Positions 36,767-46,103 of a stretch of DNA of 64,000 nucleotides are shown here, one piece after another. The DNA lies in NCBI GenBank assembly GCA_003149575.1, contig QCWG01000001.1, forward strand, positions 1,145,183 to 1,209,182, given 5' to 3'. The translations under genes and the position numbers were made by a program. A model generated the notes under the pieces. It worked only from the letters and a program-made list of their open reading frames with translations, made no database searches and had not been told where the DNA came from. This stretch comes from Altererythrobacter sp. XM-24bin4. GTDB taxonomy: Bacteria; Pseudomonadota; Alphaproteobacteria; Sphingomonadales; Sphingomonadaceae. Positions within the stretch are counted from its first letter, which is position 1. Each line of letters begins with the position of its first letter.

Positions 36767-37690
36767 ATGCCCGATTCCCCATCTACCGCGGGAGACGCGG
36801 ACAGTAGCAGCGGTCTGATGACCACTCTCAAGAACTTGCTAAAGATCGGCAATGGCGATCGCAGCCTTCGCGCGCAGCTCGAAGATGCGATTGATGAGCA
36901 TGAAGACGGCAATTGTGATGCCGCTCCATCCGAAGATGCTGGTGGCGATCTGTCGCCGGTTGAACGGCAGATGATGCGCAATCTACTGCACTTCAGCGAA
37001 CACGATGCCGATGACGTGGCGGTGCCGCGTAGCGAAATCATCGCTGTGGAAGCGTCGATCAGCTGGGATGAGCTGGTCGCCGCATTTAGCGAGCATGGCC
37101 ATTCGCGCATGCCGGTTTACCGTGAAAAACTGGATGATGTGATCGGAATGATCCACATCAAGGACGTCTTTGCTTTCCTTGCAAATGGCAAGCCGCCGCC
37201 GGCGGATTGGACCACGCTGATGCGGCAACCACTCTATGTGCCGCAGGTGCGCGGCGCATTGGATGTATTGGCCGACATGCGCGCACGGCGCGTTCATCTG
37301 GCAGTTGTCCTCGATGAATTCTCGGGAACAGATGGCCTCATCACGATTGAAGATCTGGTCGAAGAAATTGTCGGTGACATTGAAGACGAGCATGACGATG
37401 CGCCAGAAGCGCTGATCGTGCCGATTGGTGACGGTATGTGGGATTGTGATGCGCGTGCCGAGCTGGATGATGTCGCTGAAATCGTGGACCCGCGCTTGGC
37501 AGAAGTTGCTGAATCGGTTGATACCTTGGGCGGCCTGACGTTCGTTCTGGCCGAACAGGTTCCGCCGGTTGGCGCAGTGGTTGAACATTCCAGTGGGTGG
37601 CGCATCGAAGTGATAGACGGCGATGAAACCCACGTCACGCGGCTGCGTTTGCACGCGCCAAAGGATGCGGAAACAACAACAAAAGCCTAA
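36767..37690 (+). CDS. corC: CBS-domain transport/hemolysin-like protein (CorC)
   Basis: This 307-residue soluble protein has paired CBS domains at about residues 75-205 (DDVAVPRSEIIAVE, HSRMPVYREKLDDVIGMIHIKDV, HLAVVLDEFSGTDGLITIEDLVEEIVGDIEDEHD-type). A CorC/HlyC C-terminal FAD-binding-like domain ends TRLRLHAP. In the ybeY neighbourhood it is usually linked to magnesium/cobalt efflux or envelope quality. An intrinsic terminator overlaps its stop. Confidence 0.93.
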   Translation: MPDSPSTAGDADSSSGLMTTLKNLLKIGNGDRSLRAQLEDAIDEHEDGNCDAAPSEDAGGDLSPVERQMMRNLLHFSEHDADDVAVPRSEIIAVEASISWDELVAAFSEHGHSRMPVYREKLDDVIGMIHIKDVFAFLANGKPPPADWTTLMRQPLYVPQVRGALDVLADMRARRVHLAVVLDEFSGTDGLITIEDLVEEIVGDIEDEHDDAPEALIVPIGDGMWDCDARAELDDVAEIVDPRLAEVAESVDTLGGLTFVLAEQVPPVGAVVEHSSGWRIEVIDGDETHVTRLRLHAPKDAETTTKA

Positions 37691-37705
37691 CAAATTTGGG
37701 CTTTT
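37681..37705 (+). terminator. Intrinsic terminator after corC
   Basis: AAAAGCC (37681-37687) pairs with GGCTTTT (37699-37705) around an 11-base loop, and a T-rich run (CTTTTCTTCGATTTTTTG) follows. The corC stop codon lies in the loop. This separates the miaB-phoH-ybeY-corC transcript from the LysR gene. Confidence 0.7.
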
Positions 37706-37768
37706 CTTCGATTTTTTGCATCTTTTGACTGGCGTAAGCGTATCTTTCTTGGAAAGAGAGAAATTGAA

Positions 37769-38653
37769 ATGCCAGCTCGTCGCCTACCCCCACTCCGCGC
37801 TCTTGAAGCGTTCATGCGAACAGTCCGCCTGGGCTCTGCTCGTGCCGCCGCTGAAGAGATCGGCCTGAGCCCTTCGGCGTTGTCGCGTCGGATCACCAAT
37901 CTTGAGGAATTCGTCGGCAAGAAGCTGTTCACCCGGGCGCGCCAATCGATGCAGCTTACCGACGAAGGTCAGGCGTTCTACGAAGCGGTGAACCCGCACA
38001 TGGAAGCGCTCGCTCGTGCGGTGGAAAGCCAATCGGACAATATCTCCTTGCTGCGATTGCGGTTGGGCGTGCTGCCACTGTTTGGTAGTCAGCGATTGTT
38101 TCCACGGCTGGGCGAGCTGCGTAAGCGGCACCCCTTGCTGCATATCGACATCGACACCGGGCCGCATCTGGAGGGCCGTGTTGGCGATACTCTCGATGCA
38201 GCCATCATCCTGTCCCAGGGGCCAGAGCAAGGCCTTCATGCGGTGCGGCTCGATCACAACATGGTGCACGCGATCTGCAGCAAGGAAATGGCGGGCACGC
38301 TGGGGGACGAGGTTGATATCGACAAGCTCGGCAAGCAAACCTTCCTAATCCACAACGAGCTGCCATTTAGTTTTGAAGCATGGAAGCGGGCACTTGGTTT
38401 GGAGAATCTGGAGCCTGCAGCGATCGACCATTACGACTCTGGCCAGTTGATGCTGGAAGCAGCGGCGCAGGGTCTTGGCATAGCAATCATGCATGATGAC
38501 CATTTGCGCCGTGCGGCCGACAATCGTCTTACTGACCTATATGGGGCGGAAGTTGAAAGCCCGTACAGCTATTGGTTTGTGTGCAAGCCGACCGCGCTGG
38601 AAGAACGGCCTGTCCGCCTGTTCCACGATTGGCTGGTCAGTGCGGGGCTTTAA
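37769..38653 (+). CDS. LysR-family transcriptional regulator (GcvA-like)
   Basis: This 294-residue regulator has an N-terminal winged helix-turn-helix: PPLRALEAFMRTVRLGSARAAAEEIGLSPSALSRRITNLEEFVG (read in two pieces, residues about 6-50). A LysR substrate-binding domain follows, with HNMVHAICSKEMAG and GLGIAIMHDD. The layout resembles the GcvA group, but no target is adjacent: corC lies upstream and the convergent plsC lies 5 bp away. The inducer is unknown. Confidence 0.9.
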   Translation: MPARRLPPLRALEAFMRTVRLGSARAAAEEIGLSPSALSRRITNLEEFVGKKLFTRARQSMQLTDEGQAFYEAVNPHMEALARAVESQSDNISLLRLRLGVLPLFGSQRLFPRLGELRKRHPLLHIDIDTGPHLEGRVGDTLDAAIILSQGPEQGLHAVRLDHNMVHAICSKEMAGTLGDEVDIDKLGKQTFLIHNELPFSFEAWKRALGLENLEPAAIDHYDSGQLMLEAAAQGLGIAIMHDDHLRRAADNRLTDLYGAEVESPYSYWFVCKPTALEERPVRLFHDWLVSAGL

Positions 38654-38658
38654 GCCCG

Positions 38659-39546
38659 CTATTCGATCGGGAAAATCTTTTCCGGCGCTTGATAACGCAC
38701 CGGATCAACCGAAAACTCGAATTCGCGCAAAGGTTTGCCGAGCGCATTGACCAGTGCGGACTCGATTTCGTTTCGAGCCGTTGCGGCAATCGCCTTGCGT
38801 CCATGATGATCTTCCGGGCTGAACGGCTCCAGAAAATGCAGCTCAAGCGGGAATGTGCCCTTGCGCGCCATGACGCGTTTGAAATTGTTAAGCCCGGTCT
38901 CATCACCGACCCAGCCAACCCATTCTGCAATCTCGCCGTAGAATAGCATGACCGGTTGAACGAGCACTCCTGGCGGCGGCGGCTCGAGCACGCGCAACAT
39001 GCTAGTCTTGAACGGCAGCAGAGACTGGCCATCGGTTACAGTGCCTTCGGGAAATACCGTGACGGACCAATTGTCCGAAAGCACTTCACGCAATGAGTTG
39101 ATTTGCTCGGCTACGCCCATGCGGTTCTCACGCTTAACGAAAACCGTGCGGTTGAGCCTCGACAGCCATCCGACGATTGGCACCTCGTTGAGTTCTGCCT
39201 TGGCGACAAATGCGGTGCCGCTCGCGCCAGCCAGCGCCAGGATATCAAGCCATGATAGATGGTTCGATATGAAGAACACATCGCGGCGCAAGGGTGTGCC
39301 GATCACTTTGACTCGCGCCCCGGCGACCCATGCGGCGAAGCGCAGGAAGTACATCGGAAAAGGCGAGCCATAGGCGAGCGCTCGATACAGGTAATGCACT
39401 GGTACGAGCAGCAGCAATGCCAGGAACAGCAGGAATACCCGCCTGCCCAGACGCACCCAGCCCATTGGCGATATTGGAGTTGGCTCACCGCGCGCCGCGG
39501 CTGCCCGTAACTCGGCGTCAGTCTTCGCGCGCGATGCGGACGCCAT
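38659..39546 (-). CDS. plsC: 1-acyl-sn-glycerol-3-phosphate acyltransferase
   Basis: This 295-residue PlsC-family enzyme converts lysophosphatidic to phosphatidic acid. The catalytic NHxxxxD motif is in ISNHLSWLDILAL (about residue 94), and VFPEGTVTDG is the acceptor-binding motif. One membrane helix (RVFLLFLALLLLVPVHYLYRAL region) anchors it. The start overlaps the fur stop by about 29 bp, so translation is probably coupled. Confidence 0.94.
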   Translation of the reverse strand: MASASRAKTDAELRAAAARGEPTPISPMGWVRLGRRVFLLFLALLLLVPVHYLYRALAYGSPFPMYFLRFAAWVAGARVKVIGTPLRRDVFFISNHLSWLDILALAGASGTAFVAKAELNEVPIVGWLSRLNRTVFVKRENRMGVAEQINSLREVLSDNWSVTVFPEGTVTDGQSLLPFKTSMLRVLEPPPPGVLVQPVMLFYGEIAEWVGWVGDETGLNNFKRVMARKGTFPLELHFLEPFSPEDHHGRKAIAATARNEIESALVNALGKPLREFEFSVDPVRYQAPEKIFPIE

Positions 39547-39940
39547 ACAGTTCCATTCGATGGTCGACCAAGCGATAGCCGAGCTTCTCTGCTATAACTT
39601 TTTGCAAGGCTTCCAGTTCAGGATCGACAAATTCGACGACCTTGCCCGTCTCGACGTCGATCAGATGGTCATGGTGAGCTTCCGGCGCGGCTTCATAGCG
39701 CGCGCGGCCATCGCCAAAGTCATGCCTGTCCAGGATTCCCGCCTCTTCGAACAGGCGGACTGTGCGATAAACGGTGGCGATCGAAATCTTCGGATCGATA
39801 GAAGAAGCACGTTGATGCAGAAGCTCGACGTCAGGGTGATCTTCGCTATCCGACAGCACGCGCGCGATCACGCGGCGCTGCTCTGTGATACGCAGCCCCT
39901 TGTCGGCGCAAAGCTGCTCAAGATCGATTTTCTGCGACAA
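39518..39940 (-). CDS. fur: Ferric uptake regulator-family repressor
   Basis: This 140-residue metalloregulator has the winged-helix region LRITEQRRVIARVLSDSEDHPDVELLHQRA-type and ISIATVYRTVRLFEEAGIL. The metal site segment APEAHHDHLIDVETGKVVEFVDPELEALQ follows in pieces. There is no C-terminal CxxC, as in many alphaproteobacterial Fur/Irr-like proteins. Fur versus Mur or Irr cannot be fixed by eye, though HHDH without an HxH-Cys heme motif favours Fur/Mur. The start is a TTG at 39940 with GGAGG at good distance. Confidence 0.93.
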   Translation of the reverse strand: MSQKIDLEQLCADKGLRITEQRRVIARVLSDSEDHPDVELLHQRASSIDPKISIATVYRTVRLFEEAGILDRHDFGDGRARYEAAPEAHHDHLIDVETGKVVEFVDPELEALQKVIAEKLGYRLVDHRMELYGVRIARED

Positions 39941-40029
39941 TCCTGCCTCCGCTAGTGTTGGAGTACGCCTTGTATAGCCACAAGCTGCGGCGAAACAAGG
40001 CGCTCTTCAACAGACCACGGCCTGCGTCT

Positions 40030-40470
40030 TTAGGTGGTCTTTTTACGGCGACCGCGCTTCTGGCCGGGCATGCGGCCAAGGCCGATTTCCTTGGCCAATT
40101 TGCGGCGCGTTTCTGCGTAGTTCGGCGCGACCAGAGGATATTCGGGTCCGAGCTCCCACCGGGCGCGGTATTCGTCAGGCGTCATGCCATGCTCTGTCGA
40201 CAAGTGACGCTTGAGCATTTTCATGCGCTTGCCGCAATCCAGGCAAACGATGTGATCCTTCTTCACTGAAGCCCGGACGGTAACAGCAGGCTCTGGGCGC
40301 TCTTCCTTTACGCCGGCCACCCCACCAAGCGTCGAGAGAGCTGAATACACATTGCTGATCAGCGATGGTACGCTTTCGACATCGACATTATTGTTGCTGA
40401 CATGTGCAGCGACAATATCCGAAGTCAGCGTGATCAGCGTTTCTTTCATGTCTACTTCGGTCATATCCAT
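40030..40470 (-). CDS. mucR: MucR/Ros-family zinc-finger transcriptional regulator
   Basis: This 146-residue protein has a MucR domain with the Cys2His2 finger CLDCGKRMKMLKRHLSTEHG and the following TPDEYRARWELGPEYPLVAPNY. The tail is basic (MPGQKRGRRKKTT). MucR proteins bind AT-rich DNA as global regulators, often of exopolysaccharide and cell-cycle genes. The ATG at 40470 was chosen; an earlier GTG at 40536 would add 22 non-conserved residues. The 130 bp upstream are AT-rich and may contain its own binding sites. Confidence 0.93.
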   Translation of the reverse strand: MDMTEVDMKETLITLTSDIVAAHVSNNNVDVESVPSLISNVYSALSTLGGVAGVKEERPEPAVTVRASVKKDHIVCLDCGKRMKMLKRHLSTEHGMTPDEYRARWELGPEYPLVAPNYAETRRKLAKEIGLGRMPGQKRGRRKKTT

Positions 40471-40600
40471 AGAGTTCCTCACTTTTATTATATTTTGCCC
40501 TTCGGAGTGTAGCCCCCCGATTTGTTTCGGATGCACCTAATCTGCGAGATTTTCAAGGCGTGTATGTGTGAAATTCTACATAAATGAGTACTAATTCACA

Positions 40601-41050
40601 TCAAATAGACAATCCATAAGTAATGGCATCCATACGATTTCCGTCTGAAAGCAAGTAGTATGCCCTGCGTCTGCCGATGGGTTCAAAGCCTGCCCGAAGG
40701 TATAATACTTTGGCTGGGTTGTTCTCGCGCATCTCAAGAAAAATATGTGATGCCCCGCGAGTGCGTGCGTCAACCTTCAATTGCGATAGCATTTTCTTTG
40801 CTGTACCCTGTCTTCGATAATTTGGATCGACCGCGATCAGCAGAAGCTCTTCTTCCCCCGGAGCGTGGCGCGTTATAAGAAAGCCGGTTGCTGTTTCATC
40901 TTGGCTGTCGCTAGTATTGAGAATGGCAAAAGTATTGGGAAGAAGAAGCGCATCTTCGACTTGGCGCCTGTTCCATGCTTCGCCCCATTGCGGGTCAAAG
41001 GCGGTCTCCATAACCGCCATGATCTGATCGACTTGGCTGATCTTGTTCAT
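40601..41050 (-). CDS. rimI: GNAT N-acetyltransferase, RimI-like
   Basis: This 149-residue acetyltransferase has the acetyl-CoA motif LLIAVDPNYRRQGTAKKML (about residues 70-88) and SHIFLEMRENNPAKVLYLRAGFEPIGRR, which is typical of RimI. RimI acetylates the N-terminus of ribosomal protein S18 and often sits with tsaB. Here its ATG overlaps the tsaB stop by 4 bp (ATGA), supporting the assignment. Confidence 0.88.
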   Translation of the reverse strand: MNKISQVDQIMAVMETAFDPQWGEAWNRRQVEDALLLPNTFAILNTSDSQDETATGFLITRHAPGEEELLLIAVDPNYRRQGTAKKMLSQLKVDARTRGASHIFLEMRENNPAKVLYLRAGFEPIGRRRAYYLLSDGNRMDAITYGLSI

Positions 41051-41676
41051 CCGGTTGGCAACTTCGCATCAGGCCCGCGGCCATAGATCGGCGCAAGGTT
41101 GGTTGTTAGGTGGGCTTCGCGGAGCAGGTAGGTCTTGCGGGCATCGGGCAGTATATTGAGTGCCACGCTCTGACCTCCCAATTGATCAGCCATTTCCTGC
41201 GCCCGATTTCCTGCAATGACTTGGTAGTTGCAGACAGCGACAGCTTCATCCGGCGTAAGTGACTGCACTTCGCTTTCAGGATTGCTGCCATGCGAATAGT
41301 TCTGAACGAACCATTCGCCATGCCCGCCATTCATGCAGACCATAAGCGGCGCATCCGGTCGCTCGCTCTGAGCCATTGCTGCGAGCAGCGTGAGTGTTGG
41401 ATAACCTTGCACATCAGCATCCCATGCAAGGCCCAATGCGCGCGCTGCAGCGATCCCGATCCTGACGCCGGTAAAGCTACCCGGGCCAAGCGAGACCAGG
41501 ATACGGTCCGCTTTGCCATTGTCGGGCAGCGCTTGGATCATCGGCACGAGCCGTTCGGCATGGCCGCGGCCCAATACAACATGTTGGCCCGCCAGCAATT
41601 GGTCTCCCTCGAACACGGCGACCGAGCAGGCCTCAGTTGCTGTTTCGATTGCGAGTGTTCGTTTGGGCGTCCGCAT
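41047..41676 (-). CDS. tsaB: tRNA threonylcarbamoyladenosine biosynthesis protein TsaB
   Basis: This 209-residue ASKHA-fold protein is a partner of TsaD in making t6A37 of tRNA. It starts MRTPKRTLAIETATEACSVA, then GRGHAERLVPMIQAL and the nucleotide-fold strand ILVSLGPGSFTGVRIGIAAARALGLAW. The C-terminus is short and without the TsaD metal motif, as expected for TsaB. It is followed by coupled rimI. Confidence 0.94.
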   Translation of the reverse strand: MRTPKRTLAIETATEACSVAVFEGDQLLAGQHVVLGRGHAERLVPMIQALPDNGKADRILVSLGPGSFTGVRIGIAAARALGLAWDADVQGYPTLTLLAAMAQSERPDAPLMVCMNGGHGEWFVQNYSHGSNPESEVQSLTPDEAVAVCNYQVIAGNRAQEMADQLGGQSVALNILPDARKTYLLREAHLTTNLAPIYGRGPDAKLPTG

Positions 41677-41713
41677 GGAAGTTGCGATGCCTCAAGCGGC
41701 CAAACGCTTCAAG

Positions 41714-42322
41714 TCAGACGATTGTGTTGAACGTGTCAAAATCCGGCCTTGGGCTGCGATCAAAGATGCTTTCCAGATCGCCATAGCCCACCGAGCAGAT
41801 GAAATTGACGCGGTGGCGCGGTTCATCGGCAAAGAATGCGGCGTTGACTGCGTCTGCATCGAAGCCCGACATAGGCCCACAATCGAGCCCGACCGCGCGT
41901 GCCGCCAGCATCAGATAGGCGCCCTGAAGCGTAGAATTGCGGAACGCGCCTTCCTTGCGGCCTTCTTCGTCGCCTTCGAACCAGCTTTTCGCGTCGCTAT
42001 GCGGAAACAACCAGGGCAGCTCTTCATGGAAATCGATATCGTAACCGATCACGGCAGTCACTGGCGCGGCAAGGATCTTTGCCTTGTTGCCTTCCATGGC
42101 GCAGTTTGCAAGCGCCTGTTTTTGTTCGTCAGATTTGACCCAGACAATCCGCACAGGCTGCATGTTCGCCGATGTTGGCGCCATTTTCAGCAGGTCCCAG
42201 ATCGCATGCAATTGCGCGTCAGTCACCGGCTTGTCGAGCCAGTCATTATAGGTGCGCGCTTCGTTGAACAGCTGATCGAGCGCGTCGACAGACAACACGG
42301 TTCCATGAAATTGCTTGGTCAT
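41714..42322 (-). CDS. Nitroreductase family protein, RutE-like
   Basis: This 202-residue flavoprotein is related to malonic semialdehyde reductase RutE/HadB. It starts MTKQFHGTVLSVDALDQLFNEARTYNDW, then APTSANMQPVRIVWVKS and ALMLAARAVGLDCGPMSGFDADAVNAAFF-type sequence. These are the RutE-type motifs. No other pyrimidine-degradation (rut) gene is near, so the physiological role is open. It lies between nfuA (16 bp) and tsaB. Confidence 0.88.
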   Translation of the reverse strand: MTKQFHGTVLSVDALDQLFNEARTYNDWLDKPVTDAQLHAIWDLLKMAPTSANMQPVRIVWVKSDEQKQALANCAMEGNKAKILAAPVTAVIGYDIDFHEELPWLFPHSDAKSWFEGDEEGRKEGAFRNSTLQGAYLMLAARAVGLDCGPMSGFDADAVNAAFFADEPRHRVNFICSVGYGDLESIFDRSPRPDFDTFNTIV

Positions 42323-42338
42323 CAATCGTCCTTGAGTG

Positions 42339-42923
42339 TTAGGCTGCGCGCACTTCCAGCACCTCGGGAACATAATGCTTTAACAGGCCTTCGATGCCGT
42401 GCTTGAGCGTCGCTGTGCTGGAAGGGCATCCCGAGCATGCCCCTTGCAGGGTTAGGTAGACCACGCCGTCCTTGAAACCGCGATAGGCGATATCGCCGCC
42501 GTCACCGGCAACCGCAGGGCGCACTCGCGTTTCCAGCAATTCGTTGATCTGAGCCACGACGTCCGCATTGGCCGGATCATCTTCGACAACCAGTGTGTCT
42601 GCTTCGTCTGCGGGGATTGATATCCCCGATGCGTCACCGCCAGCAAACAGCGGCGCTTCTGAAACGAAATGGTCGAGCAGGATCGCGACCACTTGCGGCT
42701 TCAAATCGCTCCAACTGACGCCGGGCGCTGATGTGACGCTGATGAAGTCTGCTCCAAAAAAGACATTGGTGACTTCGCCGGTGTCGAAGATGGCCTGCGC
42801 CAAGGGGCTCGCTTCGGCGGCCTCGGGTGTCGCAAATTCGTGCGTTCCTGCGCTCATAACCTGCCGGCCAGGCAGGAATTTGAGGCTGGATGGGTTGGGT
42901 GTCGTTTCGGTTTCAATGAACAT
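42339..42923 (-). CDS. nfuA: NifU-family iron-sulfur cluster carrier (NfuA-like)
   Basis: This 194-residue protein has an N-terminal Nfu domain (MFIETETTPNPSSLKFLPG, then FFGADFISVTSAPGVSW) and a C-terminal NifU domain. The cluster-binding CxxC is in LQGACSGCPSSTATLKHGIE (about residues 163-182). It carries Fe-S clusters to target proteins. The ATG at 42923 matches the family start. It heads the minus-strand nfuA-nitroreductase-tsaB-rimI-mucR-fur-plsC row. Confidence 0.95.
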   Translation of the reverse strand: MFIETETTPNPSSLKFLPGRQVMSAGTHEFATPEAAEASPLAQAIFDTGEVTNVFFGADFISVTSAPGVSWSDLKPQVVAILLDHFVSEAPLFAGGDASGISIPADEADTLVVEDDPANADVVAQINELLETRVRPAVAGDGGDIAYRGFKDGVVYLTLQGACSGCPSSTATLKHGIEGLLKHYVPEVLEVRAA

Positions 42924-43021
42924 AGGTGTGAATGTAGGCGCGACGCAGCCTGCCGACAAGGCAGCAAAGCTTGGCGATCATTCACTATCCCTTCACTTGT
43001 TGCGCCCCTATAGTGAATTTC

Positions 43022-45988
43022 ATGAAATCAATTGCCGGCGCATTTGGCGCAATCATTCTCCTTTCAACTCCGGTTGTGTTCGCCTCTGAGCTCTTGGCTC
43101 AGGATATTGCGGCAACTCAGCAATCCGCGCCTGATCCGCAATTCCTTCAGGCGGAAGACGAAACACCGTGGCTGTATGAAGGCAGCAATGTTCCGGTGGA
43201 CCGCGAATGGCAGTTCGGCGAGATCGACAATGGCTTGCGCTATGCAGTGCGCAACAATGGCGTTCCGCCGGGTCAGGTTTCGATCCGCGTTCGCATCGAT
43301 GCTGGCTCCTTGCATGAAGAAGATAGCGAGCAGGGATTTGCGCATTTGCTAGAGCATATGCTGTTCCGTGAAAGCAAATACCTTGGTGAGGGCGAAGCGA
43401 TCCCTCGCTGGCAGCGGCTGGGCGCGACGCTGGGGCATGACACCAATGCGAGCACCAGCCCCACTGCTACGGTCTACAACATCAATTTGCCGGCATTTAC
43501 CCCAGCGAATCTTGAAGAGAGCTTCAAATTGCTGTCGGGCATGATCCGCGAACCTGTGTTGAGCGATGCCAATGTTGCAGCAGAGGTGCCGATCGTGCTC
43601 GCCGAAATGCGCGAGCAGGGCGGGGCGCAGCAAAGGGTCAGTGAGAAAACGCTGGAAACGCTGTTTGCAGGACAACGCCTGGCCAACCGTCGACCGATTG
43701 GCACGCCGGAAACGCTGGGCGCAGCAACGGGCGAGACTGTTCAGGCCTTCCATGCGCGCTGGTATCGGCCCGAGAACGCCGTGGTAGTTGCGGTGGGCGA
43801 TGTTGATCCGCTGCTCCTGGCTAAACTGATCGAAACCTATTTCGGAGATTGGCAGGGCGAGGGGCCGTTGACCCCTGCTCCCGACTTTGGCGATCCGATC
43901 CCGCTGGCTGGGTCAAGCGGCGGTACGACGGTGGGCGAGCTTGCCGTCATTGCAGAGCCGGACATGCCGCGCAGCCTGACTTATGCAGTGATGCGCCCGT
44001 GGCGCCCGGTGCAAGACACCGTGGTCTACAACGAAGGCCTGATGATCGAAGCCATTGCGCAGGCGATCATCAATCGCCGACTTGAGACCCGCGCACGCAG
44101 CGGGGGAAGCTTCCTCTATGCGCAAGTCCAGCAAGACGACATTTCCCGCTCTGCCGATGCGACGATTATCAGCTTCGCGCCTTTGGGTGGGGACTGGAAC
44201 GCAGCCCTGGCCGATGTTCGCGGCGTGGTCGCGGATGCATTGGCTACACCGCCCAGCCAGGAAGAGATCGACCGCGAGGTCGCTGAATTCGACATCGCCT
44301 TTGCCAGCGAGGTCGAGCAATCCCGCGTGACTGCAGGCGGGCGGCTGGCTGACAATATCGTGCGCGCGGTTGATATTCGCGAGACGGTTGCTTCGGCGCA
44401 GGTTGCGCTCGACATCTTTCGCGGGACCAATCCGCGTTTCAACCCCGCTGAAGTTTTCGCTGCAACGCAAAAGCTGTTCGAGGGCGACGTTGTTCGCGGC
44501 GTCTATGTAACACCTGTTAGTGGCGAAGCCGAAGAGGCAGCTTTGCGTTTGGCTTTGGCCCGCGACACATCGCCCGATGAGAATGCGCGTTTGGCCAACA
44601 GGACAATCTCATTCGACGAATTGCCTGCGATTGGGCCGATCGGGACGATTCTCGAGCGCAAGGACATTGGCCTGCTGGACATTGAGCAGCTGACATTTGC
44701 CAATGGTGTGAATGTCATCTTGTGGTCGAACAATGACGAGCCCGGCCGCGTGTCGGCCAAGGTTCGGTTTGGCGCGGGCTATCGCGCATTCGAGGCCGAA
44801 GACGCACCTTATGTTTCGCTCGGCGAAATCGCGCTTGTATCCTCGGGTCTGGGCGAGATTGACGAAAATGATCTCGATCGTCTCGCAAACGGTCGCAAAA
44901 TGGGCTTCGATTTCTCGATCGAAGACGCAGTCTTCACATTCACGGCGCAAACCCGTTCCGAAGATGTGCAAGATCAACTTTATCTGTTCGCGGCCAAACT
45001 GGGCATGCCGCGCTGGGATCCCAACCCGGTCTTGCGCGCCAAGGCTGCAGCAGAGATCGGTTATGCGTCCTACTCATCCAGCCCGGCTTCCATGATCTCG
45101 CGCGATTTGGATTACCTCTTGCGTGACAAGGATGAACGGTGGGCCACATCGACACCGGAAATGATGGCAAAGGTAACACCTGAGGGCTTCCGCGAGGTGT
45201 GGGAGCCTCGCCTTAAAGAAGGGGCGGTTGAAGTTTTGGTATTCGGCGAATTTGACCGCGAAGCTGTGGTCCAGACATTGCGCGAAACCTTTGGTGCCTT
45301 GCCAGCGCGCATGCCGTTGACGCCGGAAATCGCCAATCGATTGCCAGCATTCCCCGCACCTGACGCGCCGACCGAGGTGTTGGCTCATCGCGGCGATGCC
45401 AACCAGGCCGCAGCGGTCATCGCTTGGCCCACTGGAGGCGGCACTATTCGTCTGCGCGAATCTCGCCAGCTCGAAATCCTGACAGAGATATTCAACAATC
45501 GCCTGATGGATGCGCTGCGAGAGAAGTTGGGCGCTAGCTATGCGCCGCAAGCTATCTCTCGCTGGCCGGCCGACATCCCGCAAGGCGGGACAATCATGGC
45601 TCTGGCTCAGCTGGAGCCGCAAGATGTTCCAGTGTTCTTCGCTGAGGCTAACCAGATCGCAAAGGATCTGGCCGAAACAACACTGACAGAAGAGGAAATC
45701 GCGCGCGCCACGCAGCCATTGGGGCAACTCTACAGCAGGGCGGCGACCAGCAACTTTTTCTGGCTGCTGCAATTGGAAGGTGCCAGCACTGATCCCAAGC
45801 GGGTAAAGCTGGTACCAACCTTGATCCGAGACTATTCCAGCACGCGGCCTGAAATAATGCAATTGCTAGCGCGACGTTATCTGGCGGCGCGTCCCGGATG
45901 GCAATTGGCGGTGATTCCGCACGGGCAGGAATTGGCGGAAACTACGCCTACAATCCGGCCAGCGGCGCCTGCTGTAATGGGCCGATAG
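43022..45988 (+). CDS. M16 family zinc metallopeptidase, two-domain, exported
   Basis: This 988-residue protein begins with a signal peptide (MKSIAGAFGAIILLSTPVVFASELLAQ). The zinc motif HxxEH is in FAHLLEHMLF (about residues 105-109), and the distal Glu sits in the following helix (PIVLAEMREQGG). The second half repeats the M16 fold without a complete zinc motif (DAPYVSLGEIALVSSG), the usual inactive partner domain of PqqL/insulysin-type enzymes. It probably degrades peptides or processes proteins in the periplasm. It stands alone between nfuA (divergent) and the DAHP synthase. Confidence 0.94.
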   Translation: MKSIAGAFGAIILLSTPVVFASELLAQDIAATQQSAPDPQFLQAEDETPWLYEGSNVPVDREWQFGEIDNGLRYAVRNNGVPPGQVSIRVRIDAGSLHEEDSEQGFAHLLEHMLFRESKYLGEGEAIPRWQRLGATLGHDTNASTSPTATVYNINLPAFTPANLEESFKLLSGMIREPVLSDANVAAEVPIVLAEMREQGGAQQRVSEKTLETLFAGQRLANRRPIGTPETLGAATGETVQAFHARWYRPENAVVVAVGDVDPLLLAKLIETYFGDWQGEGPLTPAPDFGDPIPLAGSSGGTTVGELAVIAEPDMPRSLTYAVMRPWRPVQDTVVYNEGLMIEAIAQAIINRRLETRARSGGSFLYAQVQQDDISRSADATIISFAPLGGDWNAALADVRGVVADALATPPSQEEIDREVAEFDIAFASEVEQSRVTAGGRLADNIVRAVDIRETVASAQVALDIFRGTNPRFNPAEVFAATQKLFEGDVVRGVYVTPVSGEAEEAALRLALARDTSPDENARLANRTISFDELPAIGPIGTILERKDIGLLDIEQLTFANGVNVILWSNNDEPGRVSAKVRFGAGYRAFEAEDAPYVSLGEIALVSSGLGEIDENDLDRLANGRKMGFDFSIEDAVFTFTAQTRSEDVQDQLYLFAAKLGMPRWDPNPVLRAKAAAEIGYASYSSSPASMISRDLDYLLRDKDERWATSTPEMMAKVTPEGFREVWEPRLKEGAVEVLVFGEFDREAVVQTLRETFGALPARMPLTPEIANRLPAFPAPDAPTEVLAHRGDANQAAAVIAWPTGGGTIRLRESRQLEILTEIFNNRLMDALREKLGASYAPQAISRWPADIPQGGTIMALAQLEPQDVPVFFAEANQIAKDLAETTLTEEEIARATQPLGQLYSRAATSNFFWLLQLEGASTDPKRVKLVPTLIRDYSSTRPEIMQLLARRYLAARPGWQLAVIPHGQELAETTPTIRPAAPAVMGR

Positions 45989-46103
45989 ACAAGCAAAGCT
46001 TGGGTCATGACGTGAAATTTTGTTACCTTTTGTCCATATTGTGCTTTGTGCTTCTTAGTCCGGGCGTGTTAACGCTCTGACTGAATTTTAATGGAATGAG
46101 AAT